Positions 1 to 12,828 of a stretch of 64,000 bases of DNA are shown here, in pieces. The stretch comes from Megalobrama amblycephala (lineage: Eukaryota; Chordata; Actinopteri; Cypriniformes; Xenocyprididae), in contig NC_063049.1 in assembly GCF_018812025.1 (NCBI RefSeq), forward strand, positions 22,047,409-22,111,408, in the 5' to 3' direction. A model generated the notes under the pieces. It was given only the letters and a program-made list of their open reading frames with translations, had not been told where the DNA came from and ran no database searches. The first letter of the stretch is position 1. Every line of letters begins with the position of its first letter. Both the position numbers and the translations under genes were made by a program.

Positions 1-441
1 CATTCGTAAAAATGTTTAAGATTTAGATGTTTGGTGCAAGTTAATAATAACGTCCCTTTATTAATTAAAATTACAATGTTAGAAATATTTTAAATAAGCC
101 TACATCATAACAATTAAAAGAATAGAACATCTAAATAAAATAAAAATCTTGTAGGCCTAATCTGAAATGAATTGCTTCTGAATAGCCAGTCGTTTATCTG
201 AGATAGCCTATATGTCCTTGTCTTGTCACAATCAGATGGTAATTCAAATTTCACTCAGACTGCTTGACTAAAGCATCTTCTTTAGAGCATCGAAGAGGAA
301 TTCATAGTGTACGAGGAGGAATTAAACATTAGTTCCACTCTTCTCGAAATTAAGTTTCAGGTTTCTCCTGAATGGTGGAATATATATTTAAAGGTTCAAA
401 TACATTGCTAACTAACTCACACTAACCTTGACAAAGGGACA

Positions 442-488
442 ATGGCGGACACGGACAGGTTGACCTTTTCCACTCCGCGCGCTCGCAG
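442..488 (+). CDS. Candidate first coding exon (weak)
   Basis: The ATG at 442 sits in a good vertebrate start context (ACAATGG) inside a small CpG-richer patch. A run of 15 codons beginning MADTDR leads to CGCAG followed by GTGCGA, which could be a splice donor. A TATATATTTAAA stretch about 50-60 bases upstream could serve as a TATA box. No matching downstream exon was recognised on this strand, and a read-through ORF would be only 50 codons, so this may be chance. No known protein was recognised. Confidence 0.18.
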
Positions 489-1339
489 GTGCGATTCCGC
501 CTTGCTTTTCTCACACTATATGCGGCGTGTTTGCATGACCACTCGCTCACCCTTGTTTCTTATCTGGTGCAAACATATACTAATGCACAAATAAATCAAC
601 AAGCATGATAAACGCAAACGGACACGCTGCAGTTGTAATGTTCTGTCATTATCTGCCGCTTATTTGCTGCTTGTTTTTCCAGTAATAATGTCGAAACAGC
701 CGTTTATTTGCACGAGGGCTGCTGAGACGTTTGGAGAGAATAACGATCTGACACTAGAGCGTGCCAACACGGAAGAAAGTGCAGTACGAATTAAAAAAAA
801 AAAAAAAAAAAAAAGACAACAAAAAATCATTACTGTGTCAAAGACTGAGCAAAGATTCAAAAACGAGAAAGAAGCCAATATTATTTAATAGCTCAAAGTC
901 ATGGCTTTTGAGGTGAACTGCTGTTGTCTTCATTTAATGTTCAGTTATTTGCACTCTTTTTTTTCTCTCTCTCTCTCTCTCTGTGAATAGTTTTTCTCAT
1001 GGGAAGTCTGGTTGTGCTCTCAGCACTGTCAGTGAGTTCCCAGACAAGACCTTGAGGTTATAATTAATCTCAGTTCATTAGGAAGATAAAGGTCAATTAT
1101 TAGGCTTCTACCTGTCAATCATTAACAGTGCTTGGGTTTACACACAGCAGAACAGATAATAAAATGATTTGTCTTTCTTTTCTTTAATTTCAGGGAAGAC
1201 AAATAAAATATTTTGAGGTTTTGAAAATGGCCAATACAAAGTAGGAGGGACCAAGTGATACACATTCAGTATTAGACAACAACAACACAAAAGTGCTGTT
1301 TAATGAAATATATATTCATGCAAATCAAGTCACAAGTCG

Positions 1340-1725
1340 CAGGAGTATATTTGTAGCAATAGCCAACTTTGTATGGGTCAAAATGATCGATTTTACTTTT
1401 ATGGCAAAAACCATTAGGATATTAAATAAAGATCATGTTCCATGAAGATATTTTATGAATTTCCAACCGTAAATATATCAAAAATGTGTTTTTGTGAGTG
1501 GATATGCATTACTAAGGACTTAATTTGGACAACTTTAAAGCGATTTTCTCAATATTTTTGTGCACCTTCAGATTCCAGATTTTCAAATATTTGTATCTCG
1601 ACCAGATATTGTCCTAACAAACCATACATCAATGGAAAGCTTATTTATTCATGCTTTCAGATAAATCTCAATTTAAAAAAAATGTACCCTTATGACTGGT
1701 TTTATGGTCCAGGGTCACAAATATA
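1340..1725. repeat. Interspersed repeat ending in GGTCCAGGGTCACA
   Basis: The segment ends with a TTATGACTGG...GGTCCAGGGTCACA block that I recognise as part of a repeat found many times in cyprinid genomes. It contains a 94-codon open frame with no recognisable domain, which is not treated as a gene. The class of element was not determined; it is probably a non-autonomous DNA transposon fragment. Confidence 0.45.
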
Positions 1726-3564
1726 AATGCAATAAATTGTAACTGTCAGTGGCTTACTTTTCATTTAATCAGAAATTAAAATAATTAGATGACAATTTTA
1801 ACATTTTTTTTTTTCCAAGCTGAAATATATTTTAGAAACAATTGCATGAACATAAATATTTTTTCGCCAATAACTAAAATTCTCTGTTAATGTTGGAAAA
1901 TTAATGGGATTTTCTTTTTCCTAAAATTGAGTATGGTACAGTCGTCTCTCTCCAATATCAATTAAATGGCAAAATAACAAATATTTTTAAAAAATATTAT
2001 TATTTTAAGGAACTAAATTGAATTAGTTATGAAATACTAATATTATTAGTCAGTATAAACATTATACAATTAATATAATTAGTAATAATTAATACAACTT
2101 TTTTTTAGATGCAACACTGTGTTAAAAAGGACAAGGAGCACTGGACTCTGCAAACAATAAAATACAATAAGTACCACGTTAAGTACATTTTTTGGGTTGG
2201 GAAGGACAGCTGTGAAAATGAAACTATAGTTCATTTAAAAGAAGATCGATTAGCACAGCATGTATGCAATTGAAAACAATTTGTTAAAAAATTAATGTAG
2301 TGAATTAGGTACCTGTGGTCCCTAAAAGTGTTCAACTCCCTGTGCAAAGAACTAAATAAGAGAGTGACACAAAAGAAGCCATTAGTCAAAAAGAACCATG
2401 TGAAAACTCATCTGGAGTTCTGCAAAAAGCATAAGATAAAGTTTCTGCCCTGATCTTCACCAATTCAGAAACTGTGGTACTATTTGAAAATTGTTGTTCA
2501 ACCATATCCAACTGGGTGAATGGGCCAGAAACACATCTAAATGTATGCAATGTTTTGTGCAATGTTTTTTACTTACTGCAAAGTGTCTTTTACAAATGTG
2601 AGGACTGAATAACTATGCAAATACAACTCGTTTTTTGGTTACAAATATTTTAGTTAAAAAATGTCTGATTAAAATGATGAGAACTAAATTTCACCGTAAG
2701 AGTAAAATGTTAACACTTTTTGCAAGGCACAGATCTACAAATAAATGTCCTCTTTCTAAAAAAAGAGACCACAGATGCCTAACAAGCCTGCCAAAAGTGC
2801 AAGCACTCTGCATTCTGGCTGTCCAGAAGGGAGCCAACACTTGTATTCAAGAGACTGTAAAAGAGCCACTGAATGGACAGCTATTCATACACAAATGCGA
2901 CATGGGCTGAACCCTTTCGTAACTGTCTGACCTCTTGCTCTAGGTCAGATGTAAAAAATAGCAGTGCTTGTGTAGATTTCAGCGTTAAAGCTAAGGAAAC
3001 AACCTATGTGCTGCTGTCTAATTTCCAATTCCAGTCTTCCTACTCAGCAAATTTAGCTCTTTGTTCAGACCTACCAAAAGTTTAAATTACATGCTGGAAT
3101 CCACTGAATAGTTGCGTCTTATTTTAATTTCCTTTCATAACCATCCCATTGTTGCACTCTTGTGTCCTTGTGATTGACCAGAGGGAATTGAAAACTTCCT
3201 CAGTAACCAGGGCTGGGCGGTGCAGGTTAACCAGTTCAGGCCTGTGTTGAATCGTATGATTAATGACAGCTATGTTGCAGAGACATCAAGACAATGGCAG
3301 AGGCAAGAGGGGTGTGTTTCTGGATAATTACTGGTAAATCCTACCGTTGTTGAGTTAAAGCATAACAGAAAGTTCAACACACACACGTGCACGTACTACA
3401 CAGAGAGGATGACTGGGATGGATAATTAGTCCCGCAGAGCTGCTACAAACATCTGTTGCTCCGGAAAAAATGGTGGCAACATCAGGAGCTGGTGGCGCAT
3501 CGTGGGTGGTTCTCTCGCTGACATAAAAAGACACAAATATTTCTGTGTTACCAATTATGGGACA
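1726..3564. other. AT-rich intergenic DNA, no gene seen
   Basis: Short open frames only (91 and 70 codons around 2635-3085), with no motif, codon bias or splice structure that supports a gene. Nothing else was recognised. Confidence 0.5.
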
Positions 3565-4228
3565 TTTTAGAAATAAATAAATAAAAGTGTAATACCAATT
3601 GTAACATTATACATTTCATAAAAAAATAAAAATAAAAATCAATAAAAGTGCAATAATTAATTAAGACATTATACATTTACTTAAAAAAAAAAGTAAATAA
3701 ATAAATAAAAGTGCAATACCAATTATGGCATTATACATTTCATAAAAAAAATAAATAAATAAAAGTGCAATACCAATTATGACATGATTTATTTATTTAT
3801 TTTAATGAAATGTATTAAGTACAATATCATTTTTTATTTATTTATGTATAATGTCATACTTGGTATTGCACTTTACTTATTTATTTTGAAGTGCAATATC
3901 AATTATGACATTATAAATAAATAAATAAAAGTGTAATTCCAATTATGACATTATTTATTTATTTATTTTAATAAAATGTATAATGTCTTAATTGGCATTG
4001 CACTTTATTTATTTATTTATTTTAATGAAATGTATTAAGTGCAATATCAATTATTTATTTATTTATTTATGTTAATGAAATGAATGAAGTGCAGTATCAA
4101 TTATGACATTATAAATTTAATAAAAAAATATAAATAAATAAAAGTGCAGTACTAAATATGACATTATACATTTCATATAAACAAATAAATAAAAGTACAA
4201 TACCAAATGTGACATTATACATTTCACG
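3565..4228. repeat. Tandem and inverted A/T-rich repeat array
   Basis: A unit of roughly 55-70 bases built from AAATAAATAAAAGTGCAATA, then CCAATTATGACATTATACAT, recurs about ten times. Copies appear in both orientations: TTATTTATTTTAATGAAATG and GCACTTTATTTATTT are the reverse-complement forms. The array is imperfect and can fold on itself. It looks like an expanded minisatellite derived from an interspersed repeat. Confidence 0.8.
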
Positions 4229-5330
4229 TTTACACGACAATTATGTACTAAAAACGGAAAAAGTTTTTACTTTATGTTATATTTGCATACAGACGACAAC
4301 GTTATCAAAACGACCCCCGTTCAAACGGATCCGTGAAAATGACTAAAAACGCTGTATTATTCTTGCCAGGCCAGTAGTTGGCGATGTCACTTTGTAAAGA
4401 AACACTGGGGCAATATCATACCCCCGGCGCAAGTGTTTTTTGCTAGTTTCAGCCCAAAGTAGTTATCGTTTTCACGTCTTGCGCCACATTGTTTAAATAG
4501 CAAATGCATTTGCGCCCATTTGTTCGCCCATGGGCGTGCTGGTCTGAAAATGAGGTGTGTTCAGGCGCATTGTTGGCGTGTTGCTATTTTGAGGCAACTG
4601 AAATAGACTGCGCAAATGACCAGCTGAAACCTGGTCTAAAGTCAATGCCGCAGTATTTTTTTTTTTTGCACAAACATGCCAAATATTAAAAATAAAAGGA
4701 TTACAATGTAAAAGATTATTATTGTGTGCATAAAGATAAAAATGCTTTGGTGGAATCCAGCTTGTCCCGTAGATGGTCTGCTCGCGCGCTTCGTGCACGA
4801 GCAGGTCCGTTTCCTCGCTAGAGAAGTGTTCAGTTTATCAGCTTGCAAATTCCACCATGTAAATAGCGAATCTGCTATGGCACGAGCGCAACTGGCTTTA
4901 AAAGGGACTGGGAGATGAGACTCTGATTGATTTATTGCATGTTATGCCCAAAACACACCCATTACTCATTAAGAGAATAGGAACAACGTTTTTAGACAAT
5001 GCGTCGGGTGCGCCAACCATTTTTTCCGTTGTTAAACTAGCAAAAGTGGATTCGGACACGACCTAAGTGCACTTGTGCTGTGAGCTTCAGACCATGCGCT
5101 TAGATCATTAAAATAGGGCCCTATATACACATGCGCATGACGTCACATTTTCACGAATTCGCTTTTTTTTTGTAGTTTACATAGAGACAATAAAGGTATA
5201 GTTTTCAAAACCTTGCACTTTGAACCCCATGAACGCCATTGTCGTGTAAATGAACAGTCAAAACGCATAAAATGTTTTCCGTTTTTAGTTGAAAACGGTG
5301 TCGGGTAAAAGGCCCCAAAGTTGAAATGAC
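4229..5330. mobile_element. Nested non-autonomous DNA transposons
   Basis: The outer ends share partly inverted sequence: GTTTACACGACAA plus ACGGAAAAAG on the left, and TTTCCGTTTTT plus TTGTCGTGTAAA on the right. This indicates an element of about 1.1 kb. Inside it, between about 4417 and 5115, lies a second repeat with a GGCGCAAGTG left part, a CAGCTGAAACCTGGTCTA core and a right part near TGGATTCGGACACG. No transposase frame is present. The family is unassigned; a hAT-like or other cut-and-paste element is likely. Confidence 0.5.
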
Positions 5331-7079
5331 TTGTACAGCCATTTTGATTATGCTTAAAAATGTAAGGCAGCACCTTTAAGTTTGAACATGAAATATGTGG
5401 ATTTTTTTTACAGTATATATTTTAATGAAACATTTAATGAAATGTATACATTACATTAAAAAAGTATGGTAAATAAATAAACAAAATATGTGCCATGCAA
5501 TCTCCTTCCAGACATATAAAATATAAAAAAAAAGTTTAATCAGAACATTTTTTTGGGGCTATTATTGCTCCTGAGCCACAAAAATTTATGGGATATCATT
5601 CCAGATTTCTGAACCACAATGTAATAACTTCCAAAGTATAGCCGTATTTTTATATGTCAGGGTGAAATTTAATTAGCAAAGCAAAAATCAAACAACATGC
5701 ACAGAAGCAGGGCTGAATTGCCGTGGCCTTTTGTGTAGGGGTATGTGTGTGTTTGGTCAGTCTGGAGATATATAACAGGACAGGTATGATGGATAACTAC
5801 TACATCTAATAAGGCTCTATGTTTATCTTCCAGGACCATCCTAGTCAGCTCACAGATTCATCCAGGGTTGTATGCGTGTGTGGCTGTCAGAGGTGAGCAA
5901 ATTAAATATGACAGTTCAATTAGCCCTGCTCATCCAAATGGATGCACCTAATCCCGCTGCAGGATAAGCAGCTCCACCCACCAATAGACTATATGTTTTT
6001 TAATCAAACAGTCCTCACTTTGGCAGGAATGAAGGAACCTGCGCATGCAGCCTTAATTCAAAAACATGATTGAAGCCCACCTCACCTTTCTGAATTGTGC
6101 ACCCTTCAGCACACATGCTAAGTAATGCTTTCTTAAAAAGACAAGAATGAAATTAGAAAGCATAAAGAGAAGTAGAAAGAGAAGTAGAAAGCATAAAAAC
6201 AAAAACACAACAAAAACTGATATCCTTTAGCTTTTAACTCCAATGGAAATTTATATAGTCTACACACCATTCGCCATTTTCGTGAATAACCCTGAAACAA
6301 ACATCTGTATACAGACTGCGATCCCTTTATGTACTGATTATGTCTGTGCTTTTATATCATAAACCTGTCATTCATAAATTACAGCATCTGATTTCCATCA
6401 GGAATTCATTAAATATTCTCTTAGATAATGACATGCACACATTAAATCTCAGTGCTTGTCTGGAAGGTTGTCGTTAAAATTTAATATTTGCTTTGCAAAT
6501 CTATGCCAATTTGCAGAGTGACTGCATAGGCTGCTAGGTGTATTTAAATGTATGATGATCTATGGGGGATCAAGTCAGGGGGCACAAAAAGGGTCCTAGA
6601 AAGCATATTCTCATCCAGAAACAAATCTCGCTTGTGAATAATTTAGTATCTTGACCATTACTGAAACTTGCGTCTTTGGAACACTAGTGAAAATGATGCA
6701 TTTTTTCAAATTTAATATTTTCTCCCTTTACAAATAATAGTGAAAAGTTGAATTGAAAAATTGATATTTAAGAATGAAATTGGGAATATTCCAATAAGCA
6801 TATTGTGTTTCAATGGAAGCAAGAACATCTGATCTGTACAAAGGAGTTCATATGATTGCAAATTCAGGTATATGATTAGTGATTAGTTAATTTTTCCTTT
6901 TTTGACTTTTTTTTAACAAAAAAAGTGTAAATTCTATAAAAATCAAACTCTAAAACCATGTCGACTGTCTTGAATCATCAAATAACAATATAATTTTTAA
7001 GTTTCATAATTATCACTGTACTCAAAATGATTTTGCGTGCAATAAGCTGAACAGTACAGCAGGATTGAAGATCAACAAC
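5331..7079. other. Intergenic DNA, no gene seen
   Basis: No exon-like ORF, RNA gene or clear repeat boundary was recognised here. Confidence 0.45.
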
Positions 7080-7621
7080 AATAGCTGTTTCCATCAACTA
7101 TTTTATGAGCATTTTAGGATATCGCATTAAAAAAAATGCTCATAAAAACTTAATGCGCTCAATTGAGGCGTATACATTTTTTGTCCGATAAGAAGATGTG
7201 CATAAACAATGATGGAAACACATTTATCGAATAAATCCCTCGATGACAAAAAAAAAAATCACAACTTTTCAGTGGATGTGACTGGATAACTAGACTGAAT
7301 GAACCAATTGGACCAGTGGACCAATTTCATTGCACTACATCTCAAATGTTGGTTTGATCATTCTGAAATGCCTGAGTCAGTCTGTCATCAGAATGATTTG
7401 GTATAATGGCCTCCCAGAAGCATTTCACATGACTGCGTTCACAATAAGCATCCGAATGCAAGAAAACATGATATAACATGATTCTACAGATATTTTGTGC
7501 CAATTTTGTTCTTTAGAACACACGGGATGGAAATGCTGCTTTATTCACAAATGTTTATGCGACATTACAATTTTGTGCATAAGTTTCCAAAATTCACAAC
7601 TTTGGATGGAAACATAGCTAA
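7080..7621. mobile_element. Non-autonomous DNA transposon, TAGCTRTTTCCATC ends
   Basis: The left end reads AATAGCTGTTTCCATCAAC and the right end, reverse-complemented, reads TTAGCTATGTTTCCATCCA. This gives terminal inverted repeats around about 540 bases. The interior shows paired inner motifs (left TAATGCGCTC and TTATCGAATAAA; right TTTATGCGACATT). There is no coding capacity. Confidence 0.6.
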
Positions 7622-7668
7622 TGAAGAAGGTTATTATACTAAGTTTTCAGAATGTTGGGGAATGTTTG

Positions 7669-8239
7669 CAGTGTTGGGGAAAGTTACTTTTAAAAGTAAT
7701 GCATTAGAATAAAAAAGTAACTAATTGCATTACTTAGTTACTTTTTATGAAGGAAGGAAATGCAAATTCATGCCTGTACAGTGGAGGGCAAATTAAACAA
7801 ATTTTAGGAGGATCTATTGACAGAAATGCAATATAATATACATAACTGTGATTTCAGTGGTGTATAAAGACCTTACATAATGAACCATTATGTTTTTATT
7901 ACCTTAGAATGAGCCATTTCTGTCTGCATACACCCCTGGTCCCCTTACATGTTAAGTCGCCGTTTTGCGCCGGCATGTTTCTACAGTAACCCTAAACGGA
8001 CAAACTGCTCTGAGTGCATTTGATTGACTAGATACTCTCTGCTGTCTCAGACGATGACATATTTGTCCTGTGTTGGCCACCGTAGCTTCTCTATATTGCA
8101 ATTCCCAACCTTACCGCTAGATGCCGCTAAAATGTAAACACTGCACCTTTAAATGTAATGCCTTACTTTACTAGTTACTTGAAAAAAGTAATCTGATTAC
8201 GTAACTCAAGTTCCTTGTAATGTGTTACCCCCAACACTG
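7669..8239. mobile_element. hAT-like non-autonomous element with CAGTGTTGGGG ends
   Basis: The left end CAGTGTTGGGGAAAGTTAC and the right end GTTACCCCCAACACTG are inverted repeats starting with CAGTG, as hAT elements do. The interior repeats AAAGTAATGCATTA and AGTTACTT motifs. A second repeat appears to be inserted around 7860-8150; it ends with CCGCTAGATGCCGCTAAA and GCACCTTTAA. No transposase and no clean 8-bp target duplication were seen. Confidence 0.65.
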
Positions 8240-9175
8240 ATGACTTGCTTTAGGTGTAACTGAGACACTCTCATGGCAAATTTTACATTTTGGTGACTTA
8301 GTGGCTAGTTTGTATTAATTTGTACAATCTCATGTTTTCATATGATCTGCTTACTCCCAACTGATGGTTAGGTTTAGGGGTGGACCTTCATGCCTGGCTT
8401 TTTTACATTTTTCGTACGAATAAAGTTGTACGAATTCATGAGAAATCGCCACCAAAACAGTTATGTTTTATGCATGAGATCGGGTTGGTATAACTGCATC
8501 TGTGTAAAGTGGCATGTTGCCACCGCTACATATGGCTTCAGCCCATTTAGGAAATGGTCTTGGCTGTGTACAGCAGTCCGAACCAGTGAGGCCTAAAAGA
8601 GGAATTAGCAATCCGTTAACTAGCCGTTCTGTCAGAGGTTCTGACAAGCTGAAAGGGAGGAGCTGTCAAAAGCTAATTTATCTCCTATGGAGCCCAACAT
8701 GAAATTTCATTCGCTAATTAGAAACCCCCCACCCTTTCTGTTCTAGCACTTCGTCACCTCTCCTCGATCCTTCCGCCTCTCCGTCATCGTCCCGAGGGCG
8801 CAACATCACAGTGACAATGCGGCATTATGGAAATAAATAGTTCCATTATGCCGCATTGTGTAGTGGAATTGGACTCGCTGCACTGCTTTAGTGATGGAGG
8901 AGGGCTCTACTTTGATTAAGACGGATGATTTATTGAGGAACGGTCGCAACATGTTTGGAGTCAAATCTGGGAAGGTCATACATAGGGAGTTTCACACATT
9001 TGTAAGCGCATGCATTCCAAAATGCGACCATTATGCCAAAACACACACTTTTTTAACCATTTTAATTTTGTCATTCATTCTCAGATCAGATCAAGTTTAA
9101 AATAAACACATTTATGCAGAATATATTTTAAAAGTACAAGCTATTTTGGTGCATATATTGCAATTTAAAGGGATA
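8240..9175. other. Intergenic DNA with one strong hairpin
   Basis: No gene was recognised. The 8814-8859 stem-loop is listed separately. Short frames at 8390-8702 and 8891-9100 have no support as genes. Confidence 0.45.
8814..8859. repeat. 19-bp stem, 8-nt loop inverted repeat
   Basis: ACAATGCGGCATTATGGAA is followed, after ATAAATAG, by TTCCATTATGCCGCATTGT, which is its reverse complement apart from one position. It may be the inner arm of a lost foldback element. The short, near-perfect stem is shorter than a usual animal miRNA precursor. Confidence 0.85.
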
Positions 9176-9482
9176 GTTCTCCCAAAAATGAAAATTCTGT
9201 CATCATTTACTAACCCTCAAGTTGTTCCAAACCTGTATGAATTTCTTCACAAAAGAAGAAAAGAAGATATTTTGAAGAATATGGGTAACCAAACAGTTGA
9301 TGGGCCCCATCAACTTTTTTTCATACTATGGAAGTCATTGGGGCCCATCAACTGTTTGGTTACCCATATTCTTCAAAATATCTTCTTTTGTGTTCAGCAG
9401 CTGAAAGAAACTCACACAGGTTTGGAACAACTTGAGGGTGAATAAATGACAAATTTTCATTTTTGGGTGAACTATCCCTTTA
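9176..9482. mobile_element. Foldback element, AAAGGGATAGTTC ends (copy 1)
   Basis: It starts AAAGGGATAGTTCTCCC and ends with the inverse TGAACTATCCCTTTAA. The inner arms contain ATGGGTAACCAAACAGTTGA and its reverse complement around a loop of about 30 bases, so most of the element is one long hairpin. It belongs to the abundant cyprinid family seen at seven further sites in this window. Confidence 0.85.
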
Positions 9483-10271
9483 ACTGTGAAAACTACAGGT
9501 TTCCACCACCTGTTTTCTCCAAATAAGATTTCTTAGGCATTATTAAACATCACCATTATTACATGTACAATAATAAACTAATCTTGGTGTTTTTTCAAAA
9601 GTGTCTGATATATAAGATTGTCTTTGTATAATGTGTGACTATAGCTCAATTATTTTTCTCTGAATTGTCCACTTAGCATCAAGAGAAGATAATGCCACCT
9701 CCGAAAACAAGCTGGAGTGTTTAACAGCTCATCATGTTTATAGAAGCAGGGGACACTGTGATCCCAAAGGGTGTACAGCCACTTAAACAAATGCAGCCGG
9801 CAATGTCCTTTTCAAGCAGAGTCAACAGATGTCACTTGGTTGCTTTCTACTGAATAGGACTTGAGGTCAATCAGGCAGATAAGAGATTACTGTTTGGGAA
9901 TCTCTCAATTATCGTCTCACTGACTGACCCCAGAAAGACAAGAGGGGGGTGGAGATGGGGGGGGGACGCAGACAAAATGAGCCCCAGCACAGCCAAAAGC
10001 CTGTATTCAGTGAAAGAAGCCATTTATCAGTCTGCTTAACCCTTAAATGCTGTGGTGTGGCTGAAGGGTTGGACACTCGCTGCAATTGGACTAATTAAAA
10101 CACTGCAGCACTGCTAAATTGTACATCTGGTCATGCATTAGTTAAATGTCCTGCTGTTCCTATACTGTGATTAATATGTCCTTTGCAAGCACTGATGAAT
10201 GCCTAGTTTAATGTGTTTTACTAATACAAAAACATTTTGCATAAAGCATGTTCAATGCAAAAAACTTGCAT

Positions 10272-10374
10272 GCTCCAAAGTGACTTACAGTAATTTCAAG
10301 TACACATTTTATTGGTGTGAGAATCAAACCTGTGACCTTGGCATTGTTAGCTATACCAGTTGAGCTACAGGAAT
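10272..10374 (-). mobile_element. tRNA-derived SINE fragment
   Basis: On the minus strand the sequence reads CTGTAGCTCAACTGGTA, an A-box-like tRNA promoter segment. It is followed by AGGTCACAGGTTTGATTCTC, a B-box-like segment, and ends near CTGTAAGTCACTTTGGAGCA. This order and the tail are those of a tRNA-derived SINE common in cyprinids. The copy is degenerate and is not a functional tRNA gene. Confidence 0.75.
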
Positions 10375-10385
10375 ATAATTCAGTA

Positions 10386-10433
10386 TAATATAATATAATA
10401 TAATATAATATAATATAATATAGTATAATATAA
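10386..10433. repeat. (TATAA)n microsatellite
   Basis: About nine tandem copies of the pentamer ATAAT, with one interruption. It directly follows the SINE head. Confidence 0.9.
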
Positions 10434-11486
10434 TAATAGTTTATGTATTAGCACAGTATCAACTGTTTTTTCTTTCTTTCTTACTTACAGACAAAGAAAA
10501 CTTGAATGGGGGATTAATTTCTATTCATTCACTCAAGTTTATTCAGCAGCAGTTAGATCATCTAAAATGGTCTTTTGAATAAAGCATAAAATGACAATGA
10601 ATGCACTATGAAATCATATGGCCTCACCCACAAATATAATCTTGCCTACTTGTGTCTGTGAGTTTGTTTGTTTATGCTGTTTGCATTGGTAAAGAGCCAT
10701 ACTGCAGTGTGACTCTTCAATGGGAGTAGAAGTCCTCAATGGATAAGCATCAAAGGACAGATTGTCATTTGTCTTTTGCAATGGTTGACATTTTAACACC
10801 TGGTATTGTTTACAGGTCAATGAAAACAAATCACAGAGAACTTTAAGTGCGTATGAGGTATTAAAGGCTCTCGGCATAGCTGACCTTATAGAATATATAA
10901 TCTGTCTTTTATTATATAAAGTGTCAGTAATAGAGACCAGGAGATTAAGTTCAGAATTGGTCTAAAATGCACTTTGATTCGGGATTCAAGTGCTTTTCAA
11001 GTTTTCTTTTCCTGTTCTGCATATCTAGAACTGTCTATTTCTGTTTCTTTGACTAAACTTTATCACGGGCTTCTCGGAAAATGTCCTTTTAAATCCTTGA
11101 AATGAGCAAATGAATTCTTAATGGTTCCAGCTGGGACAAACTCAGCTTTTATATGTGACCTTGAGTGTGAGAACTAACTGGAGATTAAGTGCTGAAACAT
11201 TTGCAAAACATTTGGCGCATTTAGATACGCGCTCACACTGTTACATAACTAATTTTCTGATAAAATTTGCAACAGTGTAGCAAAGTCCTGGTGTTTCAAA
11301 GCTGCCTGTCCATTTAATCAACATGAAGGCCTGTCTATGTCACTGTTTCAGGAAAATGAATAAGGTTTACGGTAAAAGGACTCTGGAGGGTGTGTGTGTG
11401 TGTGTGACAGCGAGTGAGAGAGAGTGTGCCAGGGAAAGAATCCCACTGAATTATTTCAAAAACTCACACAGAAGGAGGGAACAGAA

Positions 11487-11487
11487 G

Positions 11488-11532
<45 letters not shown>
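11487..11532. repeat. (GT)n microsatellite
   Basis: About 23 GT dinucleotide units with two GC interruptions. Confidence 0.95.
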
Positions 11533-12828
11533 TTATGCCCAACCCCTCTTAGTCTATTGACATGATAATGGGTACAAATTGATGAAGACTTTTCACTCTC
11601 GCTCTGACAACAATGTGGAAGAATACACAAATGCTCCACCACCCACTAGCAGGAATAAATCACAATCCTACGCCTCCTCCTGGGGCTGCCATTGTAGAGG
11701 CTGCTTTAATCAACTAATTCCCACTGACACCCCTAACTCGTGCTGCATCTCCTGTTTTGTCTCATCTCTCTCACAGCCACATAATCCTATCAGTCTTAAT
11801 CTGTTTTAACAAGGCCCTAATCCACCAATTAGACCCTATCAAACCTCACGTTAAGACATGGCCGATAAATTACCAGCATGCTTTAACTGTCACCAGATTA
11901 AACCGTTACAAATTCTGTAAATCCATTCTTAATACACCATGATCAGAACTTTGAGAGACCGAAGAAACGGTCAAAACCATAAGCCTAAAATCGCACCAGG
12001 AACAGATGTCTTGAGCCTAACAACCCAGATTGAGATTATACCTCATGTATCCAATTAGACAAAACTACCATTTTGTAATGTTTTAAGAAAATTTTCCCTT
12101 GTTATATGAACGTTCATTTTCTCATTATGCAAACATATCCTGTCAGTGTATTCATGGAAATGATGCCAGGGAGCTAGTGCTAAAATACAGTTTCATAACA
12201 CTAAAAAAAGAAAGTAAAATGATAAAATAATAGAGGCCAATAAAGAACTAAACTAAACTGATGATTCATTAAATCATGGATGTAAAGTTCATTAATGGAT
12301 ATACATTTAAATTAAGAATGGTCATACTGCTCAAACCAACATTTAAAGATGTTATACTAACAATGTATTAATAACAGTGGTTTAATGCTAATGATTTGAA
12401 CATTTATCGTTAAAATTAACAGCATTAACATTTTGTTTGTAATTTTGAGAGAAACTTTACAGAATGTTTTAGTCAAAGTTCTGCGAAGTTTCACTGAGAA
12501 GACTGGAAGTTTTTTTTATTGGAAGTTACCAGTAATGATTAACAGATCAAAGAGATTGTCAACCATAGATTTGTCTCTCTGTCCTTTCAAAACTTACATA
12601 ACAGAAAGCAACACAATGACAGCTGACATGTTATTACTTTGACTACTTTGAGGATTTAAGATATAGTTTAGAAGTTCTAAATGAAAATTCAGGTCAAAAC
12701 TTCAATCTGAATTCCACATTAAAGGCCCGTTCACACCAAGGATGATAACTATAACGATAAAGATTTAGTTCTAAATATCATTCTAAATATAAAAGAAAAG
12801 CAGAGTCCACACCACAACTACAGGTGCT

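Larger units (their letters stand above)
9483..12719. other. Intergenic DNA with SINE and simple repeats
   Basis: Apart from the SINE and two microsatellites listed separately, no gene or exon was recognised. Open frames around 10614-10877 (-) and 11323-11942 (+) overlap simple repeats and lack protein features. Confidence 0.45.

Noticed and set aside
4493..4798. 101-codon minus-strand frame
   Set aside because: It sits inside the nested DNA transposon and has no recognisable protein features.
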